64,000 bases of DNA from Acetitomaculum ruminis DSM 5522 (GCF_900112085.1 NZ_FOJY01000016.1:16213-80212), one strand, 5' to 3'; numbered from the stretch's first letter, positions 16,004 to 24,159 are shown. The notes: generated by a model not told the origin, from the letters alone. Program-made: numbers and translations.

Positions 16004-16052
16004 AAATGTTTGATATTGATGTCATTTACCCGGAAAACCCCCGGGTATTTTT
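15989..16052 (+). promoter_or_regulatory. Attenuator between leader peptide and metY
   Basis: The terminator hairpin is TACCCGG (16027-16033), loop AAAACCC, CCGGGTA (16041-16047), then TTTTTATA. An upstream segment, GGTATTTTACAT (15989-16000), can pair imperfectly with ATGTCATTTACC (16019-16030), which contains the 5' arm of the terminator. The two structures exclude each other. The upstream segment lies in the last codons of the leader peptide, just after the Cys codons, where a stalled ribosome would change the folding. Confidence 0.5.
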
Positions 16053-16155
16053 ATACAAAATTGTAAAGAAAAAGATTTAGAAAATAATAAAGAATAAGAA
16101 TTAATAAGATAATAAAGAAAAAAGAATTTAGAAGATAATAAAGGAGATTAATAAT

Positions 16156-17436
16156 ATGGCTGATTACAGATTTGAAACATTACAATTACACGTTGGACAA
16201 GAGGAAGCAGATCCTGCTACAGATTCAAGAGCAGTACCGATTTATCAGACTACCTCTTATGTATTCCATAACAGCAAACATGCTGCAGACAGATTTGGTC
16301 TTGCAGATGCAGGAAATATATACGGAAGACTTACAAATTCTACACAGGATGTTTTGGAAAAAAGACTTGCAGCTTTAGAAGGAGGAAGTGCAGCTTTGGC
16401 ACTTGCATCCGGTTCAGCGGCAATTACTTATACTATAGAAGCTCTTGCAGCAAACGGGGGACATATCGTAGCCCAAAAAACAATTTATGGTGGAAGTTAC
16501 AACCTTTTAGCACATACTCTTCCACAATATGGCATAACCACAACTTTTGTAGATGCTCATAATCTTAAAGAAGTAGAGGATGCTATAAAGGACAATACAA
16601 GAGCTATTTATCTTGAAACTTTAGGAAATCCAAACAGCGATATCCCTGATATTGATGCAATATCAGAAATTGCTCATAAACATGGTTTACCGGTAGTTGT
16701 GGACAATACCTTTGGTACACCATATCTTATAAGACCTTTTGAGCACGGAGCAGATATTGTAGTTCATTCCGCTACAAAATTTATTGGTGGACATGGTACT
16801 ACTTTAGGTGGAGTCATTGTTGAATCAGGAAAATTCAATTGGAAAGAAAGTGGAAAATATCCTAATATAGCAGCTCCAAATCCAAGCTATCATGGAATTT
16901 CTTTCTATGATGTGGTAGGTCCGGCAGCTTTTGTGACCTATATCAGAGCTATTCTTTTAAGAGATACCGGAGCAACTATTTCACCATTTAACGCTTTCTT
17001 ATTACTACAGGGTGTTGAAACTTTATCACTTCGTCTTGAAAGACATGCCGAAAATACAAAAAAAGTGGTAGAATATTTAAAGAACCATCCATTGGTTGAA
17101 AAAGTTAATCATCCATCCTTAAAGGATCATCCTGATAATGCACTTTATGAAAGATATTTTCCGAATGGAGGAGCTTCAATTTTTACCTTCGAAATAAAAG
17201 GAGGAAAGGAAGAAGCATGGAAGTTTATTGATAACCTTAAGATTTTCTCCCTCTTAGCAAATGTTGCTGATGTTAAGAGCCTTGTTATACATCCGGCTTC
17301 AACAACACATTCTCAGCTTTCAACAGAGGAATTAACAGATCAGGGAATTAAGGAAAACACTGTCAGACTTTCCATCGGAACAGAACATATTGACGACATA
17401 ATCGCTGATTTAGAGAATGGATTTAAGGCACTATAA
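16156..17436 (+). CDS. metY: O-acetylhomoserine sulfhydrylase (Cys/Met metabolism PLP enzyme)
   Basis: 426 residues, typical for MetY, which makes homocysteine from O-acetylhomoserine and sulfide. N-terminal block [10 protein letters not shown], substrate block [11 protein letters not shown]-binding [18 protein letters not shown] with the Schiff-base lysine, and a C-terminal [15 protein letters not shown] block are all typical. The length and the insert around NPSYHG favour sulfhydrylase over cystathionine gamma-synthase. Start ATG 16156 follows AAAGGAG in a purine-rich leader that contains two near-copies of a GAAAAA..TTTAGAA.ATAATAAAG motif. The gene lies 21 bases before cysK, so the two form one operon under the leader described upstream. 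Confidence 0.9.
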   Translation: MADYRFETLQLHVGQEEADPATDSRAVPIYQTTSYVFHNSKHAADRFGLADAGNIYGRLTNSTQDVLEKRLAALEGGSAALALASGSAAITYTIEALAANGGHIVAQKTIYGGSYNLLAHTLPQYGITTTFVDAHNLKEVEDAIKDNTRAIYLETLGNPNSDIPDIDAISEIAHKHGLPVVVDNTFGTPYLIRPFEHGADIVVHSATKFIGGHGTTLGGVIVESGKFNWKESGKYPNIAAPNPSYHGISFYDVVGPAAFVTYIRAILLRDTGATISPFNAFLLLQGVETLSLRLERHAENTKKVVEYLKNHPLVEKVNHPSLKDHPDNALYERYFPNGGASIFTFEIKGGKEEAWKFIDNLKIFSLLANVADVKSLVIHPASTTHSQLSTEELTDQGIKENTVRLSIGTEHIDDIIADLENGFKAL

Positions 17437-17457
17437 ATTTGGAAAGGGGATAAGATA

Positions 17458-18390
17458 ATGTCAAAAATTTACAAAGGAACACTTGGATTAATCGGAAACA
17501 CACCACTGGTAGAAGTGGTAAATATTGAAAAAGAATTAGGACTTGAGGCAACAATTCTTGTTAAACTTGAGTATTTTAATCCAGGTGGAAGTGTAAAAGA
17601 CCGTATAGCAAAGTCAATGATTGAAGATGCAGAAGAAAAAGGTCTTTTAAAGGAAGGTTCGGTTATTATTGAGCCTACCTCAGGAAATACAGGAATCGGA
17701 CTTGCTTCAATAGCAGCAGCTAAGGGCTATCGACTTATTATTACAATGCCTGAAACAATGAGTATTGAAAGAAGAAATATCATTAAATCATATGGTGCTG
17801 AGATTGTATTAACTGAAGGTGCAAAGGGAATGAAAGGTGCTATTGCAAAGGCTGAGGAGCTTGCAAAAGAAATTCCAAACAGCTTTATCCCTGCGCAGTT
17901 TGACAATCCTGCAAACCCTGCTATTCACAAGGCAACAACCGGTCCTGAAATCTGGAATGATACAGATGGAAATGTTGATATTTTCATAGCAGGAGTAGGA
18001 ACAGGTGGAACAGTTACCGGAACAGGAGAGTTCTTAAAAGAGAAAAATCCTGATATTAAGATTGTGGCATTAGAGCCTGAAGATTCACCGGTACTGTCTG
18101 AAGGAAAAAGCGGAAGTCATAAGATTCAGGGAATCGGTGCAGGATTTGTTCCGACAGTTCTTAATACCAAAGTATATGACGAAGTATTTAAGGCATCAAA
18201 TCAGGCTGCCTTTGATACTGCAAAACTTTTAGCTAAAAAAGAAGGAATCTCAGTGGGAATTTCTTCCGGAGCAGCTTTACATGGTGCTATAGAATTAGCT
18301 AAAAAGCCTGAAAATAAAGGAAAAGTTATCGTTGCTTTATTACCTGACAGCGGTGATAGATATTATTCAACAGCACTTTTTACAGAATAA
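17458..18390 (+). CDS. cysK: Cysteine synthase A (O-acetylserine sulfhydrylase)
   Basis: 310-residue PLP enzyme converting O-acetylserine and sulfide to cysteine. It shows LIGNTPLVEV, the PLP lysine in NPGGSVKDRIA, the phosphate loop EPTSGNTGIGLA, and GTGGTVTGTGEFLK. Length and motifs are those of CysK/CysM. With metY upstream the operon can put sulfide into both cysteine and homocysteine. No cysE is present in the window. Start ATG 17458 follows GGAAAGGGG. Confidence 0.92.
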   Translation: MSKIYKGTLGLIGNTPLVEVVNIEKELGLEATILVKLEYFNPGGSVKDRIAKSMIEDAEEKGLLKEGSVIIEPTSGNTGIGLASIAAAKGYRLIITMPETMSIERRNIIKSYGAEIVLTEGAKGMKGAIAKAEELAKEIPNSFIPAQFDNPANPAIHKATTGPEIWNDTDGNVDIFIAGVGTGGTVTGTGEFLKEKNPDIKIVALEPEDSPVLSEGKSGSHKIQGIGAGFVPTVLNTKVYDEVFKASNQAAFDTAKLLAKKEGISVGISSGAALHGAIELAKKPENKGKVIVALLPDSGDRYYSTALFTE

Positions 18391-18401
18391 AATAAAAATC
18401 T

Positions 18402-18429
18402 AAAGCCGGAGTTTTACTTCGGCTTTTTT
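18402..18429. terminator. Terminator after cysK, probably bidirectional
   Basis: AAAGCCG pairs with CGGCTTT, with T-runs on the + side and AAAATC/GATTTTTATT on the other. It lies between cysK and the convergent merR-type gene. Confidence 0.75.
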
Positions 18430-18445
18430 CTTTTAATCAAAAATA

Positions 18446-19288
18446 CTATTCAACACATATAAACAGATATTTGAAATAAGTATGGTTTTCTCTTTCATCA
18501 TAAAGATTAATTAAACTTATTGAAAACAAATCGGAAACAGGTTTAAGCCTGTTCTTTTTTATGTAAGAAAGCATTTTTTTATAGGTTTTTTCAATATTGT
18601 CTGTATTTTGGTATGTATAGCTAAGGACAGCCTTAGTTGAAGGAACAGGAAAAGTCTTTTCCTCTTTAGCCTCTAAAAGTGACAGGGAAACCACATTGGA
18701 GTATACATAGTTTTTATTTATTAAATCCTCATAGGAAATGCTGACACCGGCAGGAAAAAGGGGCAAATCAATATCGTTGTGGGCTTTTGATAAGTGGGTA
18801 GAAATATCATTAGCTATATCGGCAGCATGGTAGGCATATCTGGGATTGGAAACGGGGGTTATGCTATAGGCCATTTGGGGAATTTCCCCAAGAAAAGCCA
18901 CATTAGGTTTATGGGTGTTGTATCTTTTTAAAATCCACATTCCAAGACGCATGGAGGCTATCTTTTTTCTCATAAGAAGAGCCTCTTTTTCCATATTTGC
19001 AATTTTTTCCTCTGCCAAAACTTCTATTTCTTTTCTTGGTAATCCGTAAATCAGGCTTTTAATCTCTGCAATGGAACACCCGGACTGGCGCATGGTATTA
19101 ATAAAGAAAAATGAGCTAATCTGGGAGGCAGAGTAATAATGATAACCGTTTTTAGGGTTTTTCCAGGGTAATAAAAGCCCCTGATTGTAATAATAACGAA
19201 GAGTATCCCTTGTGGTATTACATAATTTTGCAAAGTCTGAAACCAAAAGAGAATATTCTGATTTTTCATTGGAATAATTATCCGACAT
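18446..19288 (-). CDS. MerR family transcriptional regulator with effector domain
   Basis: 280 residues. Residues about 10-80 form a MerR helix-turn-helix (VSDFAKLCNTTRDTLRYYYNQGLL, then NGYHYYSASQI), followed by a coiled coil of about 50 residues. The C-terminal region resembles GyrI/BmrR-like ligand-binding domains, so it is a candidate drug or metabolite sensor. On the minus strand the start has AAAGGA upstream. The cloverleaf repeat sits directly before its ribosome binding site, in the same relative orientation as the second copy has to the sodium symporter gene. No linked efflux gene shows what it controls. Confidence 0.8.
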   Translation of the reverse strand: MSDNYSNEKSEYSLLVSDFAKLCNTTRDTLRYYYNQGLLLPWKNPKNGYHYYSASQISSFFFINTMRQSGCSIAEIKSLIYGLPRKEIEVLAEEKIANMEKEALLMRKKIASMRLGMWILKRYNTHKPNVAFLGEIPQMAYSITPVSNPRYAYHAADIANDISTHLSKAHNDIDLPLFPAGVSISYEDLINKNYVYSNVVSLSLLEAKEEKTFPVPSTKAVLSYTYQNTDNIEKTYKKMLSYIKKNRLKPVSDLFSISLINLYDERENHTYFKYLFICVE

Positions 19289-19305
19289 TTCATTAATCCT
19301 TTCGT

Positions 19306-19464
19306 AAAGCGGACATTCGGAATCCGCTTCGCTACTTCCTCATGAACGCAGTGGCACTTTGTGCCACCTGTCAGAAGGGGCTTTAACCCCTTCTGACACT
19401 AGTAAGCTTATACCCCCGCTTAAAGCTTACGCTTTTGAAGCGGGGGATTGCTTACGCTGCGTTC
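19306..19464. repeat. Cloverleaf-forming dispersed repeat, copy 1
   Basis: A 159-bp element. The closing stem is GAACGCAG (19344-19351) with CTGCGTTC (19457-19464). Inside are three arms: GTGGCAC/GTGCCAC (19351-19367), TGTCAGAAGGGG/CCCCTTCTGACA (19369-19398), and GTAAGC..CCCCCGCTT/AAGCGGGGG..GCTTAC (19402-19455). The last arm has a small AAAGC/GCTTT hairpin at its tip. A further hairpin, AAGCGGA/TCCGCTT by the minus-strand reading, lies at 19306-19329. A full copy in reverse orientation is at 50949-51107 and a truncated one at 56175-56242. It has no coding capacity. Confidence 0.85.
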
Positions 19465-19521
19465 AAAAAACATGGGGGTACTCCCCAACATTCTAACAAG
19501 AATCCCATAAAAATCAAGAAA
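19465..19521 (+). repeat. 57-bp direct repeat, copy 1 (left of toxin cassette)
   Basis: About 53 of 57 positions match 21144-21200 in the same orientation. The core AACATTCTAACAAGAAT forms a small hairpin and ATGGG/CCCAT can close around it. Copy 1 abuts the cloverleaf repeat; copy 2 lies just before the fatty-acid operon promoter. Together they bracket the toxin and immunity-like genes. Confidence 0.85.
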
Positions 19522-19541
19522 AATAATTCTCATATGTGCTA

Positions 19542-19567
19542 TTGACAAAAGTATTTTTTTTTATAAT
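19542..19567 (+). promoter_or_regulatory. Promoter-like boxes before the secreted toxin-like gene
   Basis: A consensus TTGACA (19542-19547) and a consensus TATAAT (19562-19567) are present, but only 14 bases apart. The promoter would be weak or need a helper. Confidence 0.4.
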
Positions 19568-19600
19568 GTGTTGGCGAAAAAAATTACGAGGAGATTTTAT

Positions 19601-20329
19601 ATGAAAAAATTTAAAAAAATTATTTCTTTTATGTTATGCTTTATAGTATTAACAAATTCAATACTAGGTGCCAACGCATCTGATCTTAACTCAGCATCTG
19701 ATTTATTAGCAGAATCATTAAATAATACCGCTGATATAATTATTTTAGACACTGGAATATCTGTAAATGGAAAAATATATTCCATTAGTGAATTTTCAAA
19801 TTTGCTAGATAATTCAAAAGAAATAAGTACTTCCGGTAATTGCATAGTTGGAAGTAAGGGGAATATTGGAGGTGCTGCTGGTGCTATTAGTCCTTCTGAA
19901 CTAGCTTTATGGACTGCTGGAACATGGTATATTCCAGGAATTGGTAAAATTGTTATTACAACTGTGGGTGTAATAATAATTGGTAAAGTAATAGTGAAAT
20001 TTGGAACATGGCTTTATAATAAGATAAAACATTGGCAGATAAAACTTGCTTTTGAAAAATCCTCAAAAAAAGCATTAGATAATGTTAATCAAAATAAAAT
20101 TCATCACATAATGGCATCAAAACATAATTGGAATAAATTCAAAAAGAATCCTAAATGGAATGATATATATCCGATTTTGTTGACTGTAATGAAAAAAGGA
20201 AAAGAAACTCATGAAAAAAACAGCGTATACATACGGACTTACATATACAAAGGTAAAACAGTTGTGGTAAGATTTATTAAAGATGCGAATGGACTTGTAA
20301 AAGCTATAAGTACAGCATGGTGCAAATAA
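19601..20329 (+). CDS. Secreted toxin-like protein, candidate bacteriocin or polymorphic toxin
   Basis: 242 residues from ATG 19601 (GAGGAG seven bases upstream). It has a clear signal peptide (MKKFKKIISFMLCFIVLTNSI, cleavage probably after GANA). A glycine/hydrophobic stretch near 95-135 could insert in a membrane. The C-terminal domain of about 75 residues contains KIHHIMASKHNW, then W..IYPILLTVMKKG and a final strand with ISTAW. This spacing recalls C-terminal RNase-type domains of polymorphic toxins (Ntox35-like or SAR2788-like); I cannot confirm the family. Two small paralogous genes follow at once, as immunity genes would. The block is AT-rich and flanked by direct repeats, suggesting an acquired cassette. 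Confidence 0.6.
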   Translation: MKKFKKIISFMLCFIVLTNSILGANASDLNSASDLLAESLNNTADIIILDTGISVNGKIYSISEFSNLLDNSKEISTSGNCIVGSKGNIGGAAGAISPSELALWTAGTWYIPGIGKIVITTVGVIIIGKVIVKFGTWLYNKIKHWQIKLAFEKSSKKALDNVNQNKIHHIMASKHNWNKFKKNPKWNDIYPILLTVMKKGKETHEKNSVYIRTYIYKGKTVVVRFIKDANGLVKAISTAWCK

Positions 20330-20354
20330 TAATGAAAGAAGGAAATGGAATAAA

Positions 20355-20690
20355 ATGAAAAAATATCTTTTATCTGAAACCTCAATTATTCCCAGAGAAC
20401 TTGTTACGAATATTACAGTGGAGGAATTATCCGATTTGTACGATGAAGAGGATTTTTCAACTGATGCAAATATTTCCTTTGCTTTGTTTCACAATTATTA
20501 TTGGTATAAAGAACAGAAGTTGATTGTTGAAGCGGCATATTTATCCTATTTGATTTCTTATTATTTTTTTATTTTGTTTACTACACCTTTTTGTTATGAA
20601 ATCGCCTTAAAACATGCCAAAGAAGCCTGTGAGATGGTTAATAAAAAAGAATATAAAGAGTGGCTGGATTATGTTTACGAGGGTAATTAA
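20355..20690 (+). CDS. Small acidic protein, candidate immunity protein 1
   Basis: 111 residues, no signal peptide, so cytosolic. It is a paralogue of the next gene product: same length, same order of a short N-terminal strand, an ITVEEL/NPDILKDL helix, F..FHNYYWYKE (FHYYHYKE in the partner), AAYLSYLIS and a C-terminal helix ending KEWLDYV. It lies 25 bases after the toxin-like gene on the same strand. Cognate immunity genes often occur as tandem paralogues. I do not recognise a named family. Confidence 0.55.
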   Translation: MKKYLLSETSIIPRELVTNITVEELSDLYDEEDFSTDANISFALFHNYYWYKEQKLIVEAAYLSYLISYYFFILFTTPFCYEIALKHAKEACEMVNKKEYKEWLDYVYEGN

Positions 20691-20711
20691 TTTTTAATGA
20701 GGTACTTATAA

Positions 20712-21047
20712 ATGGAAAAATATTTTCAGTATAATGATATAATCATTCCGGAAGAAGAAATTTCTAATCTTAATCCGGATATTTTAAAGGATTTGCATGA
20801 TAACGCAAATAAATTTGATGAGCAAAATATTTATTTTATACTATTATTTCACTATTATCACTATAAAGAAGAAGGAAAGCTAGAAGTTGCAGCTTATTTT
20901 TCTTATCTGCTTTCAAATTATACTTTCACCTGCTTAAAGCCACTTTACTATAAGGATTTTTCTTTAAGATTTGCCAAGGAAGCCATAAAACTTGATGAAA
21001 AAAAACTCTATGTAAAATGGCTTGAGGAGCTTTCGAAAAAATTATAA
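20712..21047 (+). CDS. Small acidic protein, candidate immunity protein 2
   Basis: 111 residues, a diverged tandem duplicate of the preceding protein, sharing the FHYYHYKEE..LEVAAYFSYLLS core and the KLYVKWLEEL ending. It starts 21 bases after the previous stop and is followed by a terminator, so toxin and both small genes look like one unit. The duplication may protect against variant toxins. Immunity is inferred from position only. Confidence 0.5.
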   Translation: MEKYFQYNDIIIPEEEISNLNPDILKDLHDNANKFDEQNIYFILLFHYYHYKEEGKLEVAAYFSYLLSNYTFTCLKPLYYKDFSLRFAKEAIKLDEKKLYVKWLEELSKKL

Positions 21048-21104
21048 TTATATTGTAGATGAAATATTCCTTGTATGGATAGGGATGAACTAAAAATAAG
21101 ATTT

Positions 21105-21139
21105 GGACAGTTACGAAAAAAAGTGTCTGTCTTTTTTTA
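21105..21139 (+). terminator. Terminator of the toxin/immunity cassette
   Basis: GGACAG pairs with CTGTCT over a 16-base loop, followed by TTTTTTT. It lies just before the second 57-bp direct repeat. Confidence 0.6.
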
Positions 21140-21143
21140 TCTT

Positions 21144-21200
21144 AAAAAACATGGGAGTCATACCCAACATTCTAACAAGAATCCCATAAAAATCAAGAAA
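21144..21200 (+). repeat. 57-bp direct repeat, copy 2 (right of toxin cassette)
   Basis: Near-identical to 19465-19521 (four mismatches by eye, all in the ATGGG-proximal part). It lies about 30 bases upstream of the -35 box of the fatty-acid operon; copy 1 lies 20 bases upstream of the -35-like box of the toxin-like gene. Confidence 0.85.
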
Positions 21201-21228
21201 TTTTATCGAAAAAAGTAAAATAATACTA

Positions 21229-21257
21229 TTGACTTGGGGGTAAGTCCCAGGTATATC
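21229..21257 (+). promoter_or_regulatory. Promoter and candidate operator of the fatty-acid synthesis operon
   Basis: TTGACT (21229-21234), a 17-base spacer, TATATC (21252-21257). The spacer holds an inverted repeat, ACTTGGG (21232-21238) with CCCAGGT (21246-21252), 6 of 7 positions matching. A repressor bound there would block polymerase. It does not match the FapR or FabT consensus as I know them. Confidence 0.5.
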
Positions 21258-21300
21258 CTTGCCATATAGATAAAAATTTTTCAGAAAGAAGGACAAAATT

Positions 21301-21537
21301 ATGACAAATGTAAAAGAAAATATTAAGGACAATATTGTAAGGATTATAGCAGAATATCTTGACAAAGAAGAAAGCGAAATATCACCTTCAGCAAATTTTA
21401 ATGATTACGGATTAGATTCTTTAGACATTATGGAACTGGCAATGCAGATACAGGATGAATTAGACTGTAAATTTGAGCTTTCTCAGGAAATAACAAATGT
21501 AGAAAAGCTTGTAGAATTAATCGAAAGCCAGAATTAA
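21301..21537 (+). CDS. acpP: Acyl carrier protein
   Basis: 78 residues, acidic, with the phosphopantetheine attachment serine in YGLDSLDIMELAM near residue 39. It carries acyl chains through type II fatty-acid synthesis. It is the first gene of the operon. Start ATG 21301 follows AGAAAGAAGGAC. Typical length and composition. Confidence 0.93.
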   Translation: MTNVKENIKDNIVRIIAEYLDKEESEISPSANFNDYGLDSLDIMELAMQIQDELDCKFELSQEITNVEKLVELIESQN

Positions 21538-21551
21538 AAGGAGGAAAAACC

Positions 21552-22484
21552 ATGCAGGAAAATCCGGTATGCAACTTACTGGGTATTAAATATCCCGTTA
21601 TTCAAGGAGGAATGGCATGGGTGGCTGATGCTTATCTGGCAGCTGCCGTTTCAAATTCCGGAGGACTTGGCATAATAGCTGCCATGAATTTAGATGGCGA
21701 AAGTTTAAGAGAAGAAATAAAAAAGGCTGAAAAACTAACCAATAAGCCCTTTGGTGTAAATTTAATGTTAATGAGCCCCTTTATAGAAGAAGCCGTTAGG
21801 GTGGTTTGTGAAGAAGGAGTAAAGGTAGTTACGACAGGTGCCGGAAATCCTTCAAAGTATATGGAAAAGTTAAGAAATGCCGGAGTAAAGGTAATATGCG
21901 TGGTGGCAAGTGTTACCTTTGCAAAAATGGCAGAGGAAATGGGAGCTGTTGCCCTGGTGGCAGAAGGTTGTGAATCCGGAGGTCATGTGGGAGAAACCAC
22001 TACAATGGCTCTTCTTCCCCAGGTTTGTGATGCAGTAAATATTCCGGTTATCGCAGCAGGAGGAATAGCTGACGGAAGGGGAATGGCAGCTTCCTTTATC
22101 TTAGGGGCAAAAGCAGTTCAGATGGGAACACGCTTTTTAACTGCAAAAGAATGTAGAGTCCATGAAAATTACAAAGAAAAGGTGCTTAAAGCAAAGGATA
22201 GAGACACCATAGTTACGGGAAAACGTTTGGGACATCCTGTTCGTGCCTTAAAAAACAATATGACAAGAACCTTTTATCAAAAAGAAATGGATTTAAATAC
22301 TTCTAATGAAGAGCTGGAAGGCTTTGGAAAAAGAGCCTTATATCTTGCGGCTAAAGAAGGAGATGTAAAAAAAGGTTCTTTTATGTGTGGACAGATTGCA
22401 GGACTTGTAAAAAGTGAAGACAGTTGTGAGGATATTGTAAGGGGTATTTGTAAAGATGCTTATACCTTGCTTGGAATAAATTAA
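21552..22484 (+). CDS. fabK: Enoyl-ACP reductase II (FMN-dependent)
   Basis: 310-residue flavoprotein of the nitronate monooxygenase/FabK fold, with VIQGGMAWVADAYLAAAVSNSGGLG at the N-terminus, then EGCESGGHVGE and AGGIADGRGMAA. FabK performs the last reduction in each elongation cycle. Its place between acpP and fabD supports this role over nitronate monooxygenase. No fabI or fabV is present nearby. Start ATG 21552 follows AAAAGGAGG. Confidence 0.92.
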   Translation: MQENPVCNLLGIKYPVIQGGMAWVADAYLAAAVSNSGGLGIIAAMNLDGESLREEIKKAEKLTNKPFGVNLMLMSPFIEEAVRVVCEEGVKVVTTGAGNPSKYMEKLRNAGVKVICVVASVTFAKMAEEMGAVALVAEGCESGGHVGETTTMALLPQVCDAVNIPVIAAGGIADGRGMAASFILGAKAVQMGTRFLTAKECRVHENYKEKVLKAKDRDTIVTGKRLGHPVRALKNNMTRTFYQKEMDLNTSNEELEGFGKRALYLAAKEGDVKKGSFMCGQIAGLVKSEDSCEDIVRGICKDAYTLLGIN

Positions 22485-22493
22485 GGAGAAATT

Positions 22494-23429
22494 ATGGGAA
22501 AAATCGCATTTTTATGCCCTGGACAGGGCAGTCAGTATCCGGGAATGGGAAAGGATTTCTATGACGAATACCAAGAAGTCAGAGATTTTTATGAAGTAGC
22601 TGAAAAAATTAAACCGGGAATTAAAAAAATAATGTTTGAAGGAGACCCTGAGGAACTTAAAATCACAAAGAATACCCAGCCTGCATTATTTTTAGCAGAT
22701 TTAGGTGCCTGTATAGCCCTTGAAAAAAATAATATAAAGCCTCAGGCTTGTGGAGGTTTTTCTCTTGGTGAGGTAGTAGGTCTGGTGGTAGCCGGGATAA
22801 TGAGTAAAAAAGATGCCTTTAGCCTGGTTTGTAAAAGGGCCAAGCTTATGCAGGAGGCCGCAGAAAAAAATAAAGGTGTTATGCTGGCTGTTTTAAAAAT
22901 GGATAAGAATGAGCTGATAAAAATGTGTGAACAATTTGAAGTTTTCCCGGTTAATTTTAACTGTCCCGGACAGATTGTGGTATCAGGAAAAGAAGAAAGA
23001 ATTAGTAATTTTAAAGAAAAGCTTGAAGAATCCGGTATAAGATCCATGTTACTTCCTGTGGGAGGTCCTTTTCATACACCTTATATGAATAATGCAAAGG
23101 AAGGGCTTTTAAAAGAATTAGAAAGTGGTTCCTATATAATTTCAAAAAGCCAGATTCCTCTTTATTCCAATAAAACTGCAAAACCTTATCCAGGGGAAAA
23201 AAGTGAAATTATAAATCTTTTAAGTTCTCAGATATCAAGTAGCGTCCTATGGGAGGAAAGCCTAAAAAATATGGAAAAAGAGGGAGTGGATACATTTATT
23301 GAATGTGGTCCGGGGAAAACTTTATCCTCTTTTGTGAAAAGAACAGTAAAAAATGCCCGGATTTACAATGTTTCTGACATGGAAAGTTTACTAAAGTCAG
23401 TGAAGGAGATTAGAGAAAATGTTAGATGA
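22494..23429 (+). CDS. fabD: Malonyl-CoA:ACP transacylase
   Basis: 311 residues with the acyltransferase layout: FLCPGQGSQYPGMG, the nucleophile serine in GGFSLGEVVG and the catalytic histidine in GGPFHTPYM. The usual motif is GHSLG; here the residue before the serine is Phe rather than His, a conservative family variation worth noting. It loads malonate on ACP. It overlaps fabG by 11 bases. Confidence 0.92.
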   Translation: MGKIAFLCPGQGSQYPGMGKDFYDEYQEVRDFYEVAEKIKPGIKKIMFEGDPEELKITKNTQPALFLADLGACIALEKNNIKPQACGGFSLGEVVGLVVAGIMSKKDAFSLVCKRAKLMQEAAEKNKGVMLAVLKMDKNELIKMCEQFEVFPVNFNCPGQIVVSGKEERISNFKEKLEESGIRSMLLPVGGPFHTPYMNNAKEGLLKELESGSYIISKSQIPLYSNKTAKPYPGEKSEIINLLSSQISSSVLWEESLKNMEKEGVDTFIECGPGKTLSSFVKRTVKNARIYNVSDMESLLKSVKEIRENVR

Positions 23430-24159
23430 TAAAGTGGCGGTAATTACAGGTGGAACAAGAGGAATCGGAAAAGCCATTGCTCTTGAAATGGCAAAAAAAG
23501 GCGCAAATCTGGCTTTGATAGCTACAAAGGAAAGTCAGGATACCAAGGATTTTGTAAAGGAATTATCAGATATTTCAAAAAAAGTGACCTTTCATGCCTG
23601 TGATGTAAGTAAAAGGGATATGGTAGAGAAGGTTTCAAAGGACATTATTAATGAACATAAAAGGATAGATATTCTGGTAAATAATGCAGGAATAACAAAA
23701 GACAATCTTTTGATTGCAATGACTGATGATGAAATTAATGATGTGATAGATATTAATTTAAAGGGCTGTATGTATGTAAGTTCCGCATTTTTAAAGGTAT
23801 TTATGAAGCAAAAACAGGGAAATATTATTAATATCAGCTCTGTGGTAGGTCTTATGGGAAATGCGGGACAAAGCAATTATGCAGCTTCAAAAGCCGGTGT
23901 AACAGGTCTAACAAAAGCAATAGCAAAAGAATATGGAAAAAGAAACATTCGTTGTAATGCCATTGCACCGGGATATATTAAAACTGAAATGACAGAAGTT
24001 CTTTCAGATGACATAAAGAAAAAAATAGAAAATTCCATCATTTTAAAAAGACTGGGAGAGCCGGAGGATGTGGCAAAACTGGCAGTTTTTTTAGCAAGTG
24101 ATGATTCAGGATATATAAGCGGTGAAGTGATTAAAGTAGACGGAGGCATGTATGTATAG
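23419..24159 (+). CDS. fabG: 3-oxoacyl-ACP reductase
   Basis: 246-residue short-chain dehydrogenase with the GGTRGIGKAIA NADPH loop, NNAGITKDN, catalytic Ser in INISSVVG and Tyr/Lys in YAASK. Reduces 3-ketoacyl-ACP. Its start lies inside fabD and its end overlaps fabF by eight bases, so translation is coupled through this part of the operon. Confidence 0.93.
   Translation: MLDDKVAVITGGTRGIGKAIALEMAKKGANLALIATKESQDTKDFVKELSDISKKVTFHACDVSKRDMVEKVSKDIINEHKRIDILVNNAGITKDNLLIAMTDDEINDVIDINLKGCMYVSSAFLKVFMKQKQGNIINISSVVGLMGNAGQSNYAASKAGVTGLTKAIAKEYGKRNIRCNAIAPGYIKTEMTEVLSDDIKKKIENSIILKRLGEPEDVAKLAVFLASDDSGYISGEVIKVDGGMYV

Noticed and set aside
15779..16155. T-box or S-box riboswitch upstream of metY
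   Set aside because: No T-box AGGGTGG element or SAM-box core is visible. The short Cys-containing frame plus terminator explains the leader better.
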